This document shows positions 1 to 5,228 of a stretch of 36,470 nucleotides of DNA, one piece after another (positions within the stretch are counted from its first letter, which is position 1; each line of letters begins with the position of its first letter). The position numbers and the translations under genes are program-made. Source of the stretch: Verrucomicrobiota bacterium (lineage in GTDB: Bacteria > Verrucomicrobiota > Verrucomicrobiia > Limisphaerales > JAHDYP01); the NCBI GenBank assembly GCA_023383055.1, contig JAHDYP010000037.1, positions 1 through 36,470 on the forward strand, read 5' to 3'. The notes beneath the pieces are model-generated. The model saw nothing but the letters and a program-made list of their open reading frames with translations. It searched no databases and had not been told where the DNA came from.

Positions 1-5
1 CGCGT

Positions 6-50
6 TTGCGTTGTGCTCGGCTCAGAACCGCATCCGTGGGGTGGACGCAA
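6..50 (+). other. possible D-armless tRNA-like fragment
   Basis: A 6-bp closing stem (TTGCGT at 6-11 with ACGCAA at 45-50) encloses an anticodon-like arm, CGG/CCG around the 7-nt loop CTCAGAA (anticodon position CAG). It also encloses a 3-bp arm, TCC/GGA, with a 7-nt loop. The same CTCAGAA loop occurs in the Leu-like tRNA at 2637-2718. No D arm is visible, and the window edge may cut a larger gene, so this is only a hint that a tRNA-like array extends to the left. Confidence 0.22.
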
Positions 51-71
51 CATTTCCGCCGCCTTGCGGAC

Positions 72-145
72 AGTCCCGTAGTTCAACCGCGAAAGAACGC
101 CCGGATTCATTTTCGGGAGACGTGGGTTCGATTCCCATCGGGCGC
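72..145 (+). tRNA. degenerate tRNA-like gene upstream of the Y RNA array
   Basis: It has a perfect D stem (GTTC/GAAC, 81-98), an anticodon-type arm (CCCGGA at 100-105 with TTCGGG at 112-117) and a perfect T arm with the canonical loop TTCGATT (122-138). Only 4 bp of acceptor stem (CCCG 75-78 / CGGG 139-142) pair. The D loop AACCGCGAAA lacks the GG needed for the elbow. The anticodon loop has 6 or 8 nt rather than 7, so no anticodon can be assigned safely (TTC or TCA are the readings). It sits 8 nt before the first Y RNA. It may be a decayed tRNA or another tRNA-mimic module. Confidence 0.45.
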
Positions 146-153
146 GCTTATTT

Positions 154-262
154 GGACGGGCCGTTGAGTTTGCGTTATCGGTGAAGCGGGCAACCGCGAG
201 CGGGTTCAAATCCCGCCCCAGCTGCCAGATGGCTGGGTTCCCAACTCGTCTCTTGTCCGTCC
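154..262 (+). ncRNA. Y RNA 1 (Ro60-binding, partial tRNA-like insert)
   Basis: The 5' strand GGACGGGC (154-161) pairs over 8 bp with GTCCGTCC (255-262). A CG bulge (162-163) is followed by a diverged inner helix, with TTGAG where the other three copies have AAG, and then a GTTATC motif near 174-179. This is the Ro-binding layout of animal and bacterial Y RNAs. The insert carries a perfect T arm with loop TTCAAAT (200-216) and a capped stem CCCAGC/GCTGGG, but no recognisable D arm. It is the most diverged of the four copies. It most likely binds the Ro60 protein encoded downstream; its partner through the insert is unknown. Confidence 0.65.
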
Positions 263-286
263 TCGTGGCCGTGCGCCAGCACTTTC

Positions 287-411
287 AGCGGGCCGAAGAT
301 TGTGGGTTATCACCTCTGTTGGTTGGCGGTTCGAATCCGCCCTCGCGTTCGGCGCGAGTAGCTCAATTGGATAGAGCACCAGTCAACATCCACTCTCGCT
401 CCTTGCCCGCT
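287..411 (+). ncRNA. yrlA: Y RNA 2, YrlA-type tRNA mimic
   Basis: Outer stem AGCGGGC (287-293) pairs perfectly with GCCCGCT (405-411). It is followed by a CG bulge (294-295) and AAG (296-298) paired with CTT (402-404), then GTGGGTTATCAC, which closely matches the 5' strand of animal Y RNAs (the GGUCCGAAG...GUUAUC pattern). The internal domain is a permuted tRNA: T arm with loop TTCGAAT (325-341), an acceptor-like hairpin CTCGCG/CGCGAG closed by TTCGG (342-358), TA, then D arm GCTC-AATTGGATA-GAGC (361-377) with the elbow GG. That order, with no free CCA end, is what is known for YrlA RNAs. It should tether Ro60 to an effector or act as a gate on its ring. Confidence 0.85.
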
Positions 412-420
412 CGCACTTTT

Positions 421-555
421 GATGGGCCGAAGTTGTGGGTTATCGCATGTAATTGGTTCGACTCCAGTGGCCGGCTCCATGTGCCGGCCTAGCTCAACGG
501 TAGAGCAGCCCCCGCATTTGTTTGCGGGGTAACTCCACGGCGTCCCTTGCCCATC
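421..555 (+). ncRNA. yrlA: Y RNA 3, YrlA-type tRNA mimic with CCA vestige
   Basis: Outer stem GATGGGC (421-427) pairs perfectly with GCCCATC (549-555). A CG bulge (428-429), AAG (430-432)/CTT (546-548) and GTGGGTTATC follow. The tRNA-like domain has a T arm with loop TTCGACT (452-468), a 7-bp acceptor hairpin GGCCGGC/GCCGGCC (469-489) with loop TCCATGT, TA, and D arm GCTC-AACGGTA-GAGC (492-506). A further hairpin CCCCGCA/TGCGGGG (510-529) follows. The acceptor loop still contains a discriminator-like T and CCA, as if a tRNA had been circularly permuted by closing its ends. It ends 9 nt before Y RNA 4. Confidence 0.85.
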
Positions 556-564
556 CAGCTTTCT

Positions 565-627
565 GCGGGCCGAAGAACATGGGTTATCACTTCAAATGAC
601 CAACCCCACGTTCACCAACTTGTCCGT
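565..627 (+). ncRNA. Y RNA 4, minimal form without tRNA-like domain
   Basis: GCGGGC (565-570) pairs with GTCCGT (622-627), including two G-U pairs. The CG bulge (571-572) and AAG (573-575)/CTT (619-621) follow, then ATGGGTTATCAC with a GGGTT/AACCC inner stem. The insert is only about 40 nt and has no T or D arm, so this would be a Ro-binding module alone, as in simple Y RNAs. It lies about 60 nt before the rsr start codon and could also be read as structure in the rsr leader that lets Ro60 bind its own mRNA (inference). Confidence 0.62.
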
Positions 628-688
628 AGTTCCACACCACACACCCGTGCCGGGAGTTGGCGGCGCGCACAACGAAAAGGAGGCCAAT

Positions 689-2383
689 ATGGCTATCAAC
701 TATGCAAAGCTCTTCAACCGCCGGGTCACGCCGCAGTCGCAGCCGATCCCGGGTTCGACCCAGGGCCGCAACTCGGCCGGCGGCTACTCGTGGGCAGTGG
801 ATGACTGGGCGCGGTTCGACCGCTTCCTGATTCTGGGTGCCGAGGGCGGAACGTATTACATCGGCGAACGCGATCTCGTGAAGCAGACCCACGATGCGGT
901 GGTCCGCTGCATCAAGGCGGACGGTGTTCGCGCCGTGAACCGCATCATTGAGATCAGCGACAGTGGTCGCGCGCCGAAGAACGATCCGGCCATCTTCGCC
1001 CTGGCGTTGGTATCCGCTCATGGCAATGCCGAAGCCAAGGCACTCGCCTTCCAGAACCTGAGCAAGGTCTGCCGCATCGGCACGCACCTGTTCCACTTCG
1101 CGGAGTATGTGAACGCTCTGCGCGGTTGGGGTCGCGGTCTCCGCAACGCCGTGGGTCGCTGGTATGTCAGCCGCGAGGCTGACGACTTGGCACACCAGGC
1201 CGTCAAGTATCAGCAGCGCGACGGTTGGTCCCACGCGGACCTACTCCGCCTTGCCCACCCGAAGGCATCGAGCCGTGAACACGAAGCGGTTTTCCGCTGG
1301 ATGCTCAACGGCGCGGATGCTCTGGGTGAACGCGAAGTGAAGCGTAAGATTTGCGGGGAAGACCGCGTGGCAAAGTATTCCGCAGTCGGTGGGCTGCCGA
1401 AGTTCATTGGAGCCTTCGAGCAGGTGAAGCGCGCCACGAACGTCATCCAGGTCGTGAAGCTCATTGACGAGTTCAACCTGCCGCGTGAAGCCATCCCGAC
1501 GCAGTGGCTCAACGAAGCCAAGGTATGGGAAGCCTTGCTCGAACGAATGCCGATGACGGCGATGATCCGCAACCTCGGCAAGATGACGAGCATCGGTCTC
1601 GTTCAGCCGTTCAGTGACGCGGCCAAGACGATTGTCCGCAAGCTGGGGGACGAAGCGTTGCTCAACCGCGCTCGCATTCATCCGCTGGCGGTGTTGATCG
1701 CCGAAAAGGTGTACGCGCAGGGCCGGGGTGATAAGGGCTCGCTCACTTGGAAGCCGGTGTCGAAGGTCATCGATGCGCTGGACGCGGCGTTCTACGCCAC
1801 ATTCCAGAACGTTGAGCCGTGCGGCAAGCCGGTGCTCCTGGCACTGGACGTCAGCGGTTCGATGGACGGATCGAAGATTGTCGGTTCGTGCCTCACGGCA
1901 CGCGAAGCCAGCGCCGCGATGGCGCTGGTCACCGCCGCGACGGAGCCCGAATGCGAGATCATCGCGTTCTCGGCGCCGGCCGGGGGCGGCTACGGTGGCA
2001 TGCATGGTGGCGGAGAGCCTGGGATCACCCGCGTGACGCTGTCGCCCCGCATGCGCCTCGACGACGTCATTAAGCGGATCCAGGCCATCCCCATGGGTGG
2101 AACGGACTGCGCGTTGCCGATGGCCTGGTCCCGCCGCAACCGGCTGAAGGTGTCGGGATTCATCACCTACACGGACAGTGAGACTTGGGCGGGCAACATC
2201 CACCCGGCGCAGGCGCTGCGTCAGTATCGCAGCGAGTTCGTCGGCGACGCGAAGGCAGTCGTTGTGGGCATGACCTCCAACGGCTTCACGATCGCCGATC
2301 CGAACGACCGCGGCATGCTGGACGTGGTCGGCTTCGACACGACGGCACCCGCCGTGATCGCGGACTTTGTCCGCAACAGCTAA
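689..2383 (+). CDS. rsr: Ro60/Rsr RNA-binding ring protein (TROVE + vWA)
   Basis: The 564-residue product matches bacterial Ro60 orthologues. Its N-terminal TROVE-type helical repeats form the RNA-binding ring, and its C-terminal von Willebrand A domain has an intact metal-ion-adhesion motif (DVSGSM near residue 387, and GGTD later). Ro60 rings bind Y RNAs on the outside and misfolded RNA ends in the pore; in Deinococcus a Y RNA tethers Ro60 to polynucleotide phosphorylase. The ATG at 689 is chosen because AGGAGG lies 5 nt upstream (678-683); an earlier in-frame ATG at 596 lies inside Y RNA 4 and encodes a non-conserved extension. Four Y RNAs sit directly upstream and a tRNA-like array directly downstream. 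A strong hairpin follows the stop codon, so it is probably transcribed alone or with the Y RNAs. Confidence 0.95.
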   Translation: MAINYAKLFNRRVTPQSQPIPGSTQGRNSAGGYSWAVDDWARFDRFLILGAEGGTYYIGERDLVKQTHDAVVRCIKADGVRAVNRIIEISDSGRAPKNDPAIFALALVSAHGNAEAKALAFQNLSKVCRIGTHLFHFAEYVNALRGWGRGLRNAVGRWYVSREADDLAHQAVKYQQRDGWSHADLLRLAHPKASSREHEAVFRWMLNGADALGEREVKRKICGEDRVAKYSAVGGLPKFIGAFEQVKRATNVIQVVKLIDEFNLPREAIPTQWLNEAKVWEALLERMPMTAMIRNLGKMTSIGLVQPFSDAAKTIVRKLGDEALLNRARIHPLAVLIAEKVYAQGRGDKGSLTWKPVSKVIDALDAAFYATFQNVEPCGKPVLLALDVSGSMDGSKIVGSCLTAREASAAMALVTAATEPECEIIAFSAPAGGGYGGMHGGGEPGITRVTLSPRMRLDDVIKRIQAIPMGGTDCALPMAWSRRNRLKVSGFITYTDSETWAGNIHPAQALRQYRSEFVGDAKAVVVGMTSNGFTIADPNDRGMLDVVGFDTTAPAVIADFVRNS

Positions 2384-2388
2384 TCAAC

Positions 2389-2416
2389 GCGGGCGGAGGC
2401 GAACGCTTCCGTCCGC
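2389..2416 (+). terminator. rsr transcription terminator hairpin
   Basis: A 12-bp stem (2389-2400 with 2405-2416, two G-U pairs) with tetraloop GAAC begins 6 nt after the rsr stop and is followed by a short pyrimidine-rich, T-containing tract. Its form suits an intrinsic terminator, although the T run is weak. Confidence 0.6.
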
Positions 2417-2445
2417 GCTTTCCACTTTCGTCCCGTTGGCCGACC

Positions 2446-2550
2446 AGTGAAAGGAAGAAGGTGGGAAGGCAGAAGGAAGAAGTCCGAATCGTCAGAGCGC
2501 GAGCGAGTCAATTCCACATTCTTCATTCATCCTTCTGCCTTCTGCCTTCG
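2446..2550. repeat. heptad-phased inverted repeat, purine arm / pyrimidine arm
   Basis: The left arm is a GAAGG/GGAAG-rich tract (2446-2480). The right arm is its complement in style, with CCTTCTG repeated at 7-nt spacing (2531-2550). The arms are separated by about 50 nt of unrelated sequence. Similar elements lie at 3134-3240 and inside the kinase gene at 34912-34991. The element fills the gap between rsr and the tRNA-like array; no gene is seen here. Confidence 0.6.
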
Positions 2551-2555
2551 CTCAG

Positions 2556-2628
2556 GCATCCGTGGTGAAATTATGATCATCCTCCGCTTCGAACGGAGAG
2601 TTTGCAGGTGGGAGTCCTGCCGGATGCA
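2556..2628 (+). tRNA. tRNA-Arg(TCG)-like gene with non-canonical elbow
   Basis: All stems are complete: acceptor GCATCCG/CGGATGC (2556-2562/2621-2627), a 4-bp D stem, anticodon stem CTCCG/CGGAG with loop CTTCGAA (anticodon TCG), and T stem GCAGG/CCTGC. CCA is encoded at 2629-2631. The T loop is TGGGAGT instead of TTCRANY, and the D loop AATTATGA has no GG, so the usual G18-Psi55 and G19-C56 elbow contacts cannot form. Every stem pairs, so it is unlikely to be a random decay product. It may still be a working tRNA of a mobile-element array or a tRNA decoy. Confidence 0.75.
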
Positions 2629-2636
2629 CCAATTGA

Positions 2637-2718
2637 CGGGCATGTGGTTCAACCCGAATAGCACAGGGTCCAGACTCAGAATCTGGCAGCCTTGGGAGTG
2701 CAAGTCTCCCCACGCCGA
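2637..2718 (+). tRNA. tRNA-Leu(CAG)-like gene
   Basis: Anticodon arm CCAGA/TCTGG has loop CTCAGAA (2670-2686), giving anticodon CAG. T arm GGGAG/CTCCC has loop TGCAAGT (2694-2710), in which position 55 is G instead of T. The 3' acceptor strand CACGCCG (2711-2717) pairs with CGG-G-CATG (2637-2644) only if one G is bulged and one A-C mismatch is allowed. CCA is encoded at 2719-2721. The D loop AACCCGAATA lacks GG. There is no long variable arm, although real tRNA-Leu has one, so the identity is by anticodon only. Confidence 0.58.
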
Positions 2719-2731
2719 CCAATCTGGAATG

Positions 2732-2824
2732 TCCACCGGTCAAGCGCGCCGGGCCTGTTTGCTAAACAAAACAGTGTGTGCCTTCGGGCAAGTGGTGCAA
2801 GTCCAGCAACTCCGGGTGGGGGCT
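2732..2824 (+). tRNA. tRNA-Ser(GCT)-like gene, degenerate
   Basis: The anticodon region TTGCTAA reads GCT. A variable arm TGCC-TTCG-GGCA (about 2780-2790) is present, as expected for a class II tRNA-Ser. The T arm has the array's characteristic loop TGCAAGT (2796-2802), but only three stem pairs form. A possible acceptor stem pairs CCACCGG (2733-2739) with CCGGGTGG with one bulge, and a GCTCCA end follows at 2822-2827. The boundaries are uncertain. Confidence 0.42.
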
Positions 2825-2835
2825 CCATCCAATTT

Positions 2836-2940
2836 GCTCGCGTAGCCCAATGCAGAGGGCGTTTGCACGCGGCCAATGACGTCGAGAACGTCGCCATGAT
2901 GGCCGTGCGCCAGCACCAGGTGCAAGTCCTGCCGCGAGCA
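2836..2940 (+). tRNA. long tRNA-like gene with extended anticodon-side arm
   Basis: Acceptor GCTCGCG/CGCGAGC (2836-2842/2933-2939) and D arm GCCC-AATGCAGA-GGGC (2845-2860) are perfect. The T arm has loop TGCAAGT (2921-2927) with 4 paired bases. The middle (2862-2915) is a long arm: GCA/TGC, then CGGCCA/TGGCCG, then GACG/CGTC closed by the 7-nt loop TCGAGAA. No CCA is encoded (TCA follows). Part of this arm, TGGCCGTGCGCCAGCAC (2900-2916), is identical to the spacer between Y RNAs 1 and 2 (266-282). It is possibly a tRNA-Leu(GAG) derivative or a tRNA/Y-RNA intermediate. Confidence 0.52.
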
Positions 2941-2948
2941 TCATCATG

Positions 2949-3019
2949 GGCCTGCAAGCATTAAAGTGATGCAACGGACTTTTAATCCGTAGAACAGGGC
3001 GCGTTACCCTGGCGGGCCA
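2949..3019 (+). tRNA. tRNA-Lys(TTT)-like gene with non-canonical T loop
   Basis: Acceptor GGCCTGC (2949-2955) pairs 7/7 with GCGGGCC (3012-3018; one G-U). The D stem is GCAT/ATGC. Anticodon stem ACGGA/TCCGT has loop CTTTTAA, giving anticodon TTT. T stem CAGGG/CCCTG is perfect, but its loop is CGCGTTA (3000-3006) instead of TTCRANY. Discriminator A and an encoded CCA (3020-3022) follow. The D loop TAAAGTG has no GG. It is a complete cloverleaf without standard elbow bases. Confidence 0.75.
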
Positions 3020-3029
3020 CCAATGTCAT

Positions 3030-3101
3030 TGCCTCGTGGTGTAACACGCAGCATTCCGGGTTTTGACCCCGACGATCTTGGTGCGAATCCAAGCGAGGCA
3101 G
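3030..3101 (+). tRNA. tRNA-Gln(TTG)-like gene with G55
   Basis: Acceptor TGCCTCG/CGAGGCA (3030-3036/3094-3100) is perfect, with discriminator G and encoded CCA (3102-3104). Anticodon loop TTTTGAC gives TTG on a 4-bp stem. T stem CTTGG/CCAAG is perfect, with loop TGCGAAT, differing from the consensus only at the normally invariant T55. The D arm is weak and lacks GG. It closes the array just before the heptad repeat upstream of the HNH gene. Confidence 0.72.
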
Positions 3102-3133
3102 CCAATCACCGCCGTTCAACAAAGAGCAAACAC

Positions 3134-3240
3134 CGAAACGTGAATCGTGAAACGTGATGCGTGATGCGTGATGCGTGAAAAGGGCCGTGTGACGGCGGAA
3201 TCACGTTTCACGATTCACGTTTCACGTTTCACGCATCACG
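3134..3240. repeat. heptad-phased inverted repeat (CGTGAAA / TTTCACG family)
   Basis: The left arm (3134-3180) repeats CGTGATG and CGTGAAA units at 7-nt spacing. The right arm (3201-3240) carries the complementary TTTCACG, ATTCACG and GCATCACG units. The arms can form a long hairpin around a 20-nt centre and lie immediately before the HNH start codon. The same TTTCACG/CTCACGC units occur in frame inside the rhamnosidase gene at 8963-9019. Confidence 0.8.
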
Positions 3241-3248
3241 AGACAGTT

Positions 3249-3839
3249 ATGTCCGACATCCTGAACAAGACGATCGTGCTGGTGCTCAACCGCAACTGGC
3301 AGGCGATCAACATTCGCACGCCACAGGACGCCTTCTGCCAGATGGCTAGGAACGTGGCCACGGGCCTGGACATCGAAGGCGAGAACCATATCCGGCCCGT
3401 CACCTGGGAGGAGTGGATCACCCTGCCGATCCGCGAAGGCGACAACGCTGTGCACACTGCCCGCCGGGCGATCCGCGTGCCGACGGTCATTGTGGCGGTG
3501 AACTTCGCTAAGGTGCCGAAGAAGCGCCCGAAGCTCAGCGCCCGCAACGTCCGCGAGCGCGACGGCAATCGCTGCCAATACACCGGCCGCTTGCTGCATC
3601 CGCACGAGGGCAGTCTCGATCACGTCGTGCCCCGCTCGCGCGGTGGCCCGGACACGTGGGAAAACCTGGTCTGGTCCGCGAAGGACGTGAACCAGCGCAA
3701 GGCCGACCGCCTCCCGCACGAGGCCGGTCTCAAGCTGCTCACTGTCCCGCGTGCGCCAAAGGAACTGCCGGTGACGGCGCTCCTGCGCAACCCCCACGGC
3801 CTGGCCGAGTGGAAACTGTTCCTCAATGACAAGGCATAG
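3249..3839 (+). CDS. HNH endonuclease
   Basis: The 196-residue protein has a C-terminal HNH fold. A zinc-knuckle-like RDGNRCQYTG stretch is followed by LDHVVPRSRGG (near residues 123-133), then ENLV and NQRKADR, which supply the catalytic His and the Asn/His positions. HNH enzymes cut DNA in mobile elements, restriction and repair; the target here is unknown. The start at 3249 is chosen because the extension to 3168 is made only of translated heptad repeat. It lies between the tRNA-like array and an RNA ligase fragment on the same strand and is closed by a strong hairpin, so it probably belongs to the Ro60 cassette. Confidence 0.88.
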   Translation: MSDILNKTIVLVLNRNWQAINIRTPQDAFCQMARNVATGLDIEGENHIRPVTWEEWITLPIREGDNAVHTARRAIRVPTVIVAVNFAKVPKKRPKLSARNVRERDGNRCQYTGRLLHPHEGSLDHVVPRSRGGPDTWENLVWSAKDVNQRKADRLPHEAGLKLLTVPRAPKELPVTALLRNPHGLAEWKLFLNDKA

Positions 3840-3853
3840 CCTTGACCCAAATC

Positions 3854-3883
3854 GGGAGGGCGGGCGTCAAAGCTCGCTCTCCC
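3854..3883 (+). terminator. terminator hairpin after the HNH gene
   Basis: GGGAGGGCGGGC (3854-3865) pairs over 12 bp with GCTCGCTCTCCC (3872-3883), including two G-U pairs, around the loop GTCAAA, 14 nt after the HNH stop codon. No long T run follows, so a Rho-independent role is likely but not certain. Confidence 0.55.
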
Positions 3884-3911
3884 CATTGATTATCAGCAGA
3901 CTGGTAACGCT

Positions 3912-4334
3912 ATGGGCGCCACGCACGACGAATTCATCAAGTTTCCCCGCACGCCACACTTGTTCGGCTCCAGAGGGACGGATGACGACAAGCACCTTGG
4001 GCGGGAGGAGTCCGGGGCGTTCATCACGGACCCGTCGTTGATTGTGGAAGAGAAGACTGACGGAACGAACGTCGGCATCCATTTCACGGCACATGGTCGG
4101 ATGGTCCTGCAGTGTCGTGGGCACGAGATCGCCGAGGGGACCCCAATCGTTGCCGATGCGCGAGCGCATGGTGTTCTCCATATGGCCCCACAGATTGACG
4201 ATTTCAGGATTGGCGTCGCGCCAGCGCCAAACGAAATCCTGGGCAGCCAGCGCGTCGAATCCGGCTTTTTTCCGCGAATCGGTCGCCGCCAACGCCGTAT
4301 CCAAGAGACAGGGCCGCCTGCCATGCCGTGGTGA
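3912..4334 (+). pseudogene. RNA ligase, 5' fragment only
   Basis: Residues 1 to about 75 match the N-terminus of RNA_ligase-family proteins (T4 Rnl2-like nucleotidyltransferases). They include [12 protein letters not shown], the nucleotide-attachment motif [12 protein letters not shown] (Lys forms the adenylate) and LQCRGHEI. After about position 4140 similarity stops and the remaining frame is non-homologous. Motifs IIIa, IV and V are absent, so it cannot seal RNA unless the start is used as a domain. Its place just after the HNH gene suggests the intact cassette paired Ro60, Y RNAs and tRNAs with an RNA repair ligase. Confidence 0.72.
4146..4289 (-). pseudogene. possible phage family-A DNA polymerase scrap
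   Basis: The minus-strand frame contains a stretch with [11 protein letters not shown] preceded by a helical segment. This resembles the finger/palm region of phage DNA polymerase I-like proteins, where an R-x-x-NP-x-I-x-x-LW pattern is common. Only about 48 residues are recognisable, with no catalytic motif. It abuts the broken RNA ligase in opposite orientation, consistent with rearranged phage-derived DNA. The assignment rests on pattern memory only. Confidence 0.3.
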
Positions 4335-4645
4335 GGTATTCAGCAAACGACCCAGTGACGGGGCAGAGCACCGCAGCCGTACGTCATGTCTGGGCGATCC
4401 CCCGCAGCACGGGTTTTGTCGCGATCGTAATGACGGGTCCCGCATCAGGGGAGGACTCATCCGACAGCATTTTCCAGAGGATCATCTCGGATGTGCGTAT
4501 TCACTGGCCTGCTGAGCAGGCTAGTTCTTGCGTCATCCTCCCGACCATAAACACCGGGTGGACAACCGTGTTCCCGCACAGGGGACTTCCCTGCCTCGCC
4601 GAAGTTCTCGACAAAGGCGGGTCACCCCATCAGTTCACGCCCATG
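4290..4645. other. no gene recognised
   Basis: Open frames exist here, including a plus-strand frame from 4328 containing FVAIVMTGPASG, but none matches a family I know or has a convincing start. It lies between two gene fragments and is probably degraded sequence. Confidence 0.5.
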
Positions 4646-5218
4646 TCAGGCGCACACCAGGACCGCCGCGGAATACACCTCGTCCGCCCGCGGAATCCGC
4701 TCCGAGTAAATGAACTCGCCCGTCCGCGCGTTGACGCAATTGGCGATCCCGGTGCTGTCGTTCATCCAGTAGAGGTGTCCGGTGTGATAGATCGGCGAGG
4801 AGACGTTCGAGCCATTCTTGCCCGTCCGCAGCTTGTGGGTGGCCGTGACGTCGCCGCGTCCGCCGGCCCGCACCGCCAGCACGTCGCCGCTGCGCCCGCC
4901 CGTGCAATAAATCACCCCGTCGTGTGCGACCGCGCTGGGCACCATGTACCAGCGGATGCCTGTGGCACAGTTCCAAAGCTGCCGCCCTGTGGCCGGATCG
5001 TACGCGAGAATCTGCTGGGGGATCGACACGCTGAGTTCGGTGCCGCCGTTCACCGGCACGAGCAATGGGGTGTTCCAGGCCTCTTGGATGCCGCCGGTTC
5101 GCCAGACTTCCCGCCCGGTCCGCCGGTCCAGCGCCACCAACGAGCCGCTTTCCGTGCTGGCGTTGACGATCACCAAGTCCCGGAAGAGCACCGGCGAGGC
5201 GGTGGCAGCTGATGTCAA
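4646..5218 (-). pseudogene. PQQ-like beta-propeller protein, internal fragment
   Basis: About 190 residues contain repeated propeller blades with the PQQ-repeat signature (GSLVALDRRTGREVWR, ILAYDPATGRQLW, CVNARTGEFIYSE). Intact secreted members of this type run to about 400-450 residues with a signal peptide. Here the signal peptide and first blades are missing, and the frame ends abruptly after the ERIPRADEVYSAA segment. It is a fragment truncated at both ends and presumably non-functional. Confidence 0.72.
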
Positions 5219-5228
5219 GCCGGTGTTC

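Noticed and set aside
275..305. Local hairpin using CTTT/GAAG as the Ro-binding stem
   Set aside because: The alternative pairing with the distant CTT strand gives 6-8 bp covarying stems in all four copies; the local CTTT match is short and leaves a 9-nt loop.
351..475. tRNA gene interrupted by an intron (tRNA 5' half at 351 and T arm at 452)
   Set aside because: The D arm at 361-377 pairs with elements upstream, not downstream, and the acceptor strands match only in the permuted YrlA order, so these are two neighbouring Y RNAs.
596..688. In-frame upstream extension of the Ro60 gene to an ATG at 596
   Set aside because: It lies within Y RNA 4, encodes no conserved residues, and the ATG at 689 has a strong AGGAGG.
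587..1234. Long minus-strand frame opposite rsr
   Set aside because: It is a shadow frame of a GC-rich gene; it crosses Y RNA 4 and shows no protein motif.
3882..3895. CCCATTGATTATCA shared with 26566-26579 as direct repeats of an integrated element
   Set aside because: A 14-mer match is expected by chance several times in a window this long, and no integrase or second tRNA end accompanies the first copy.
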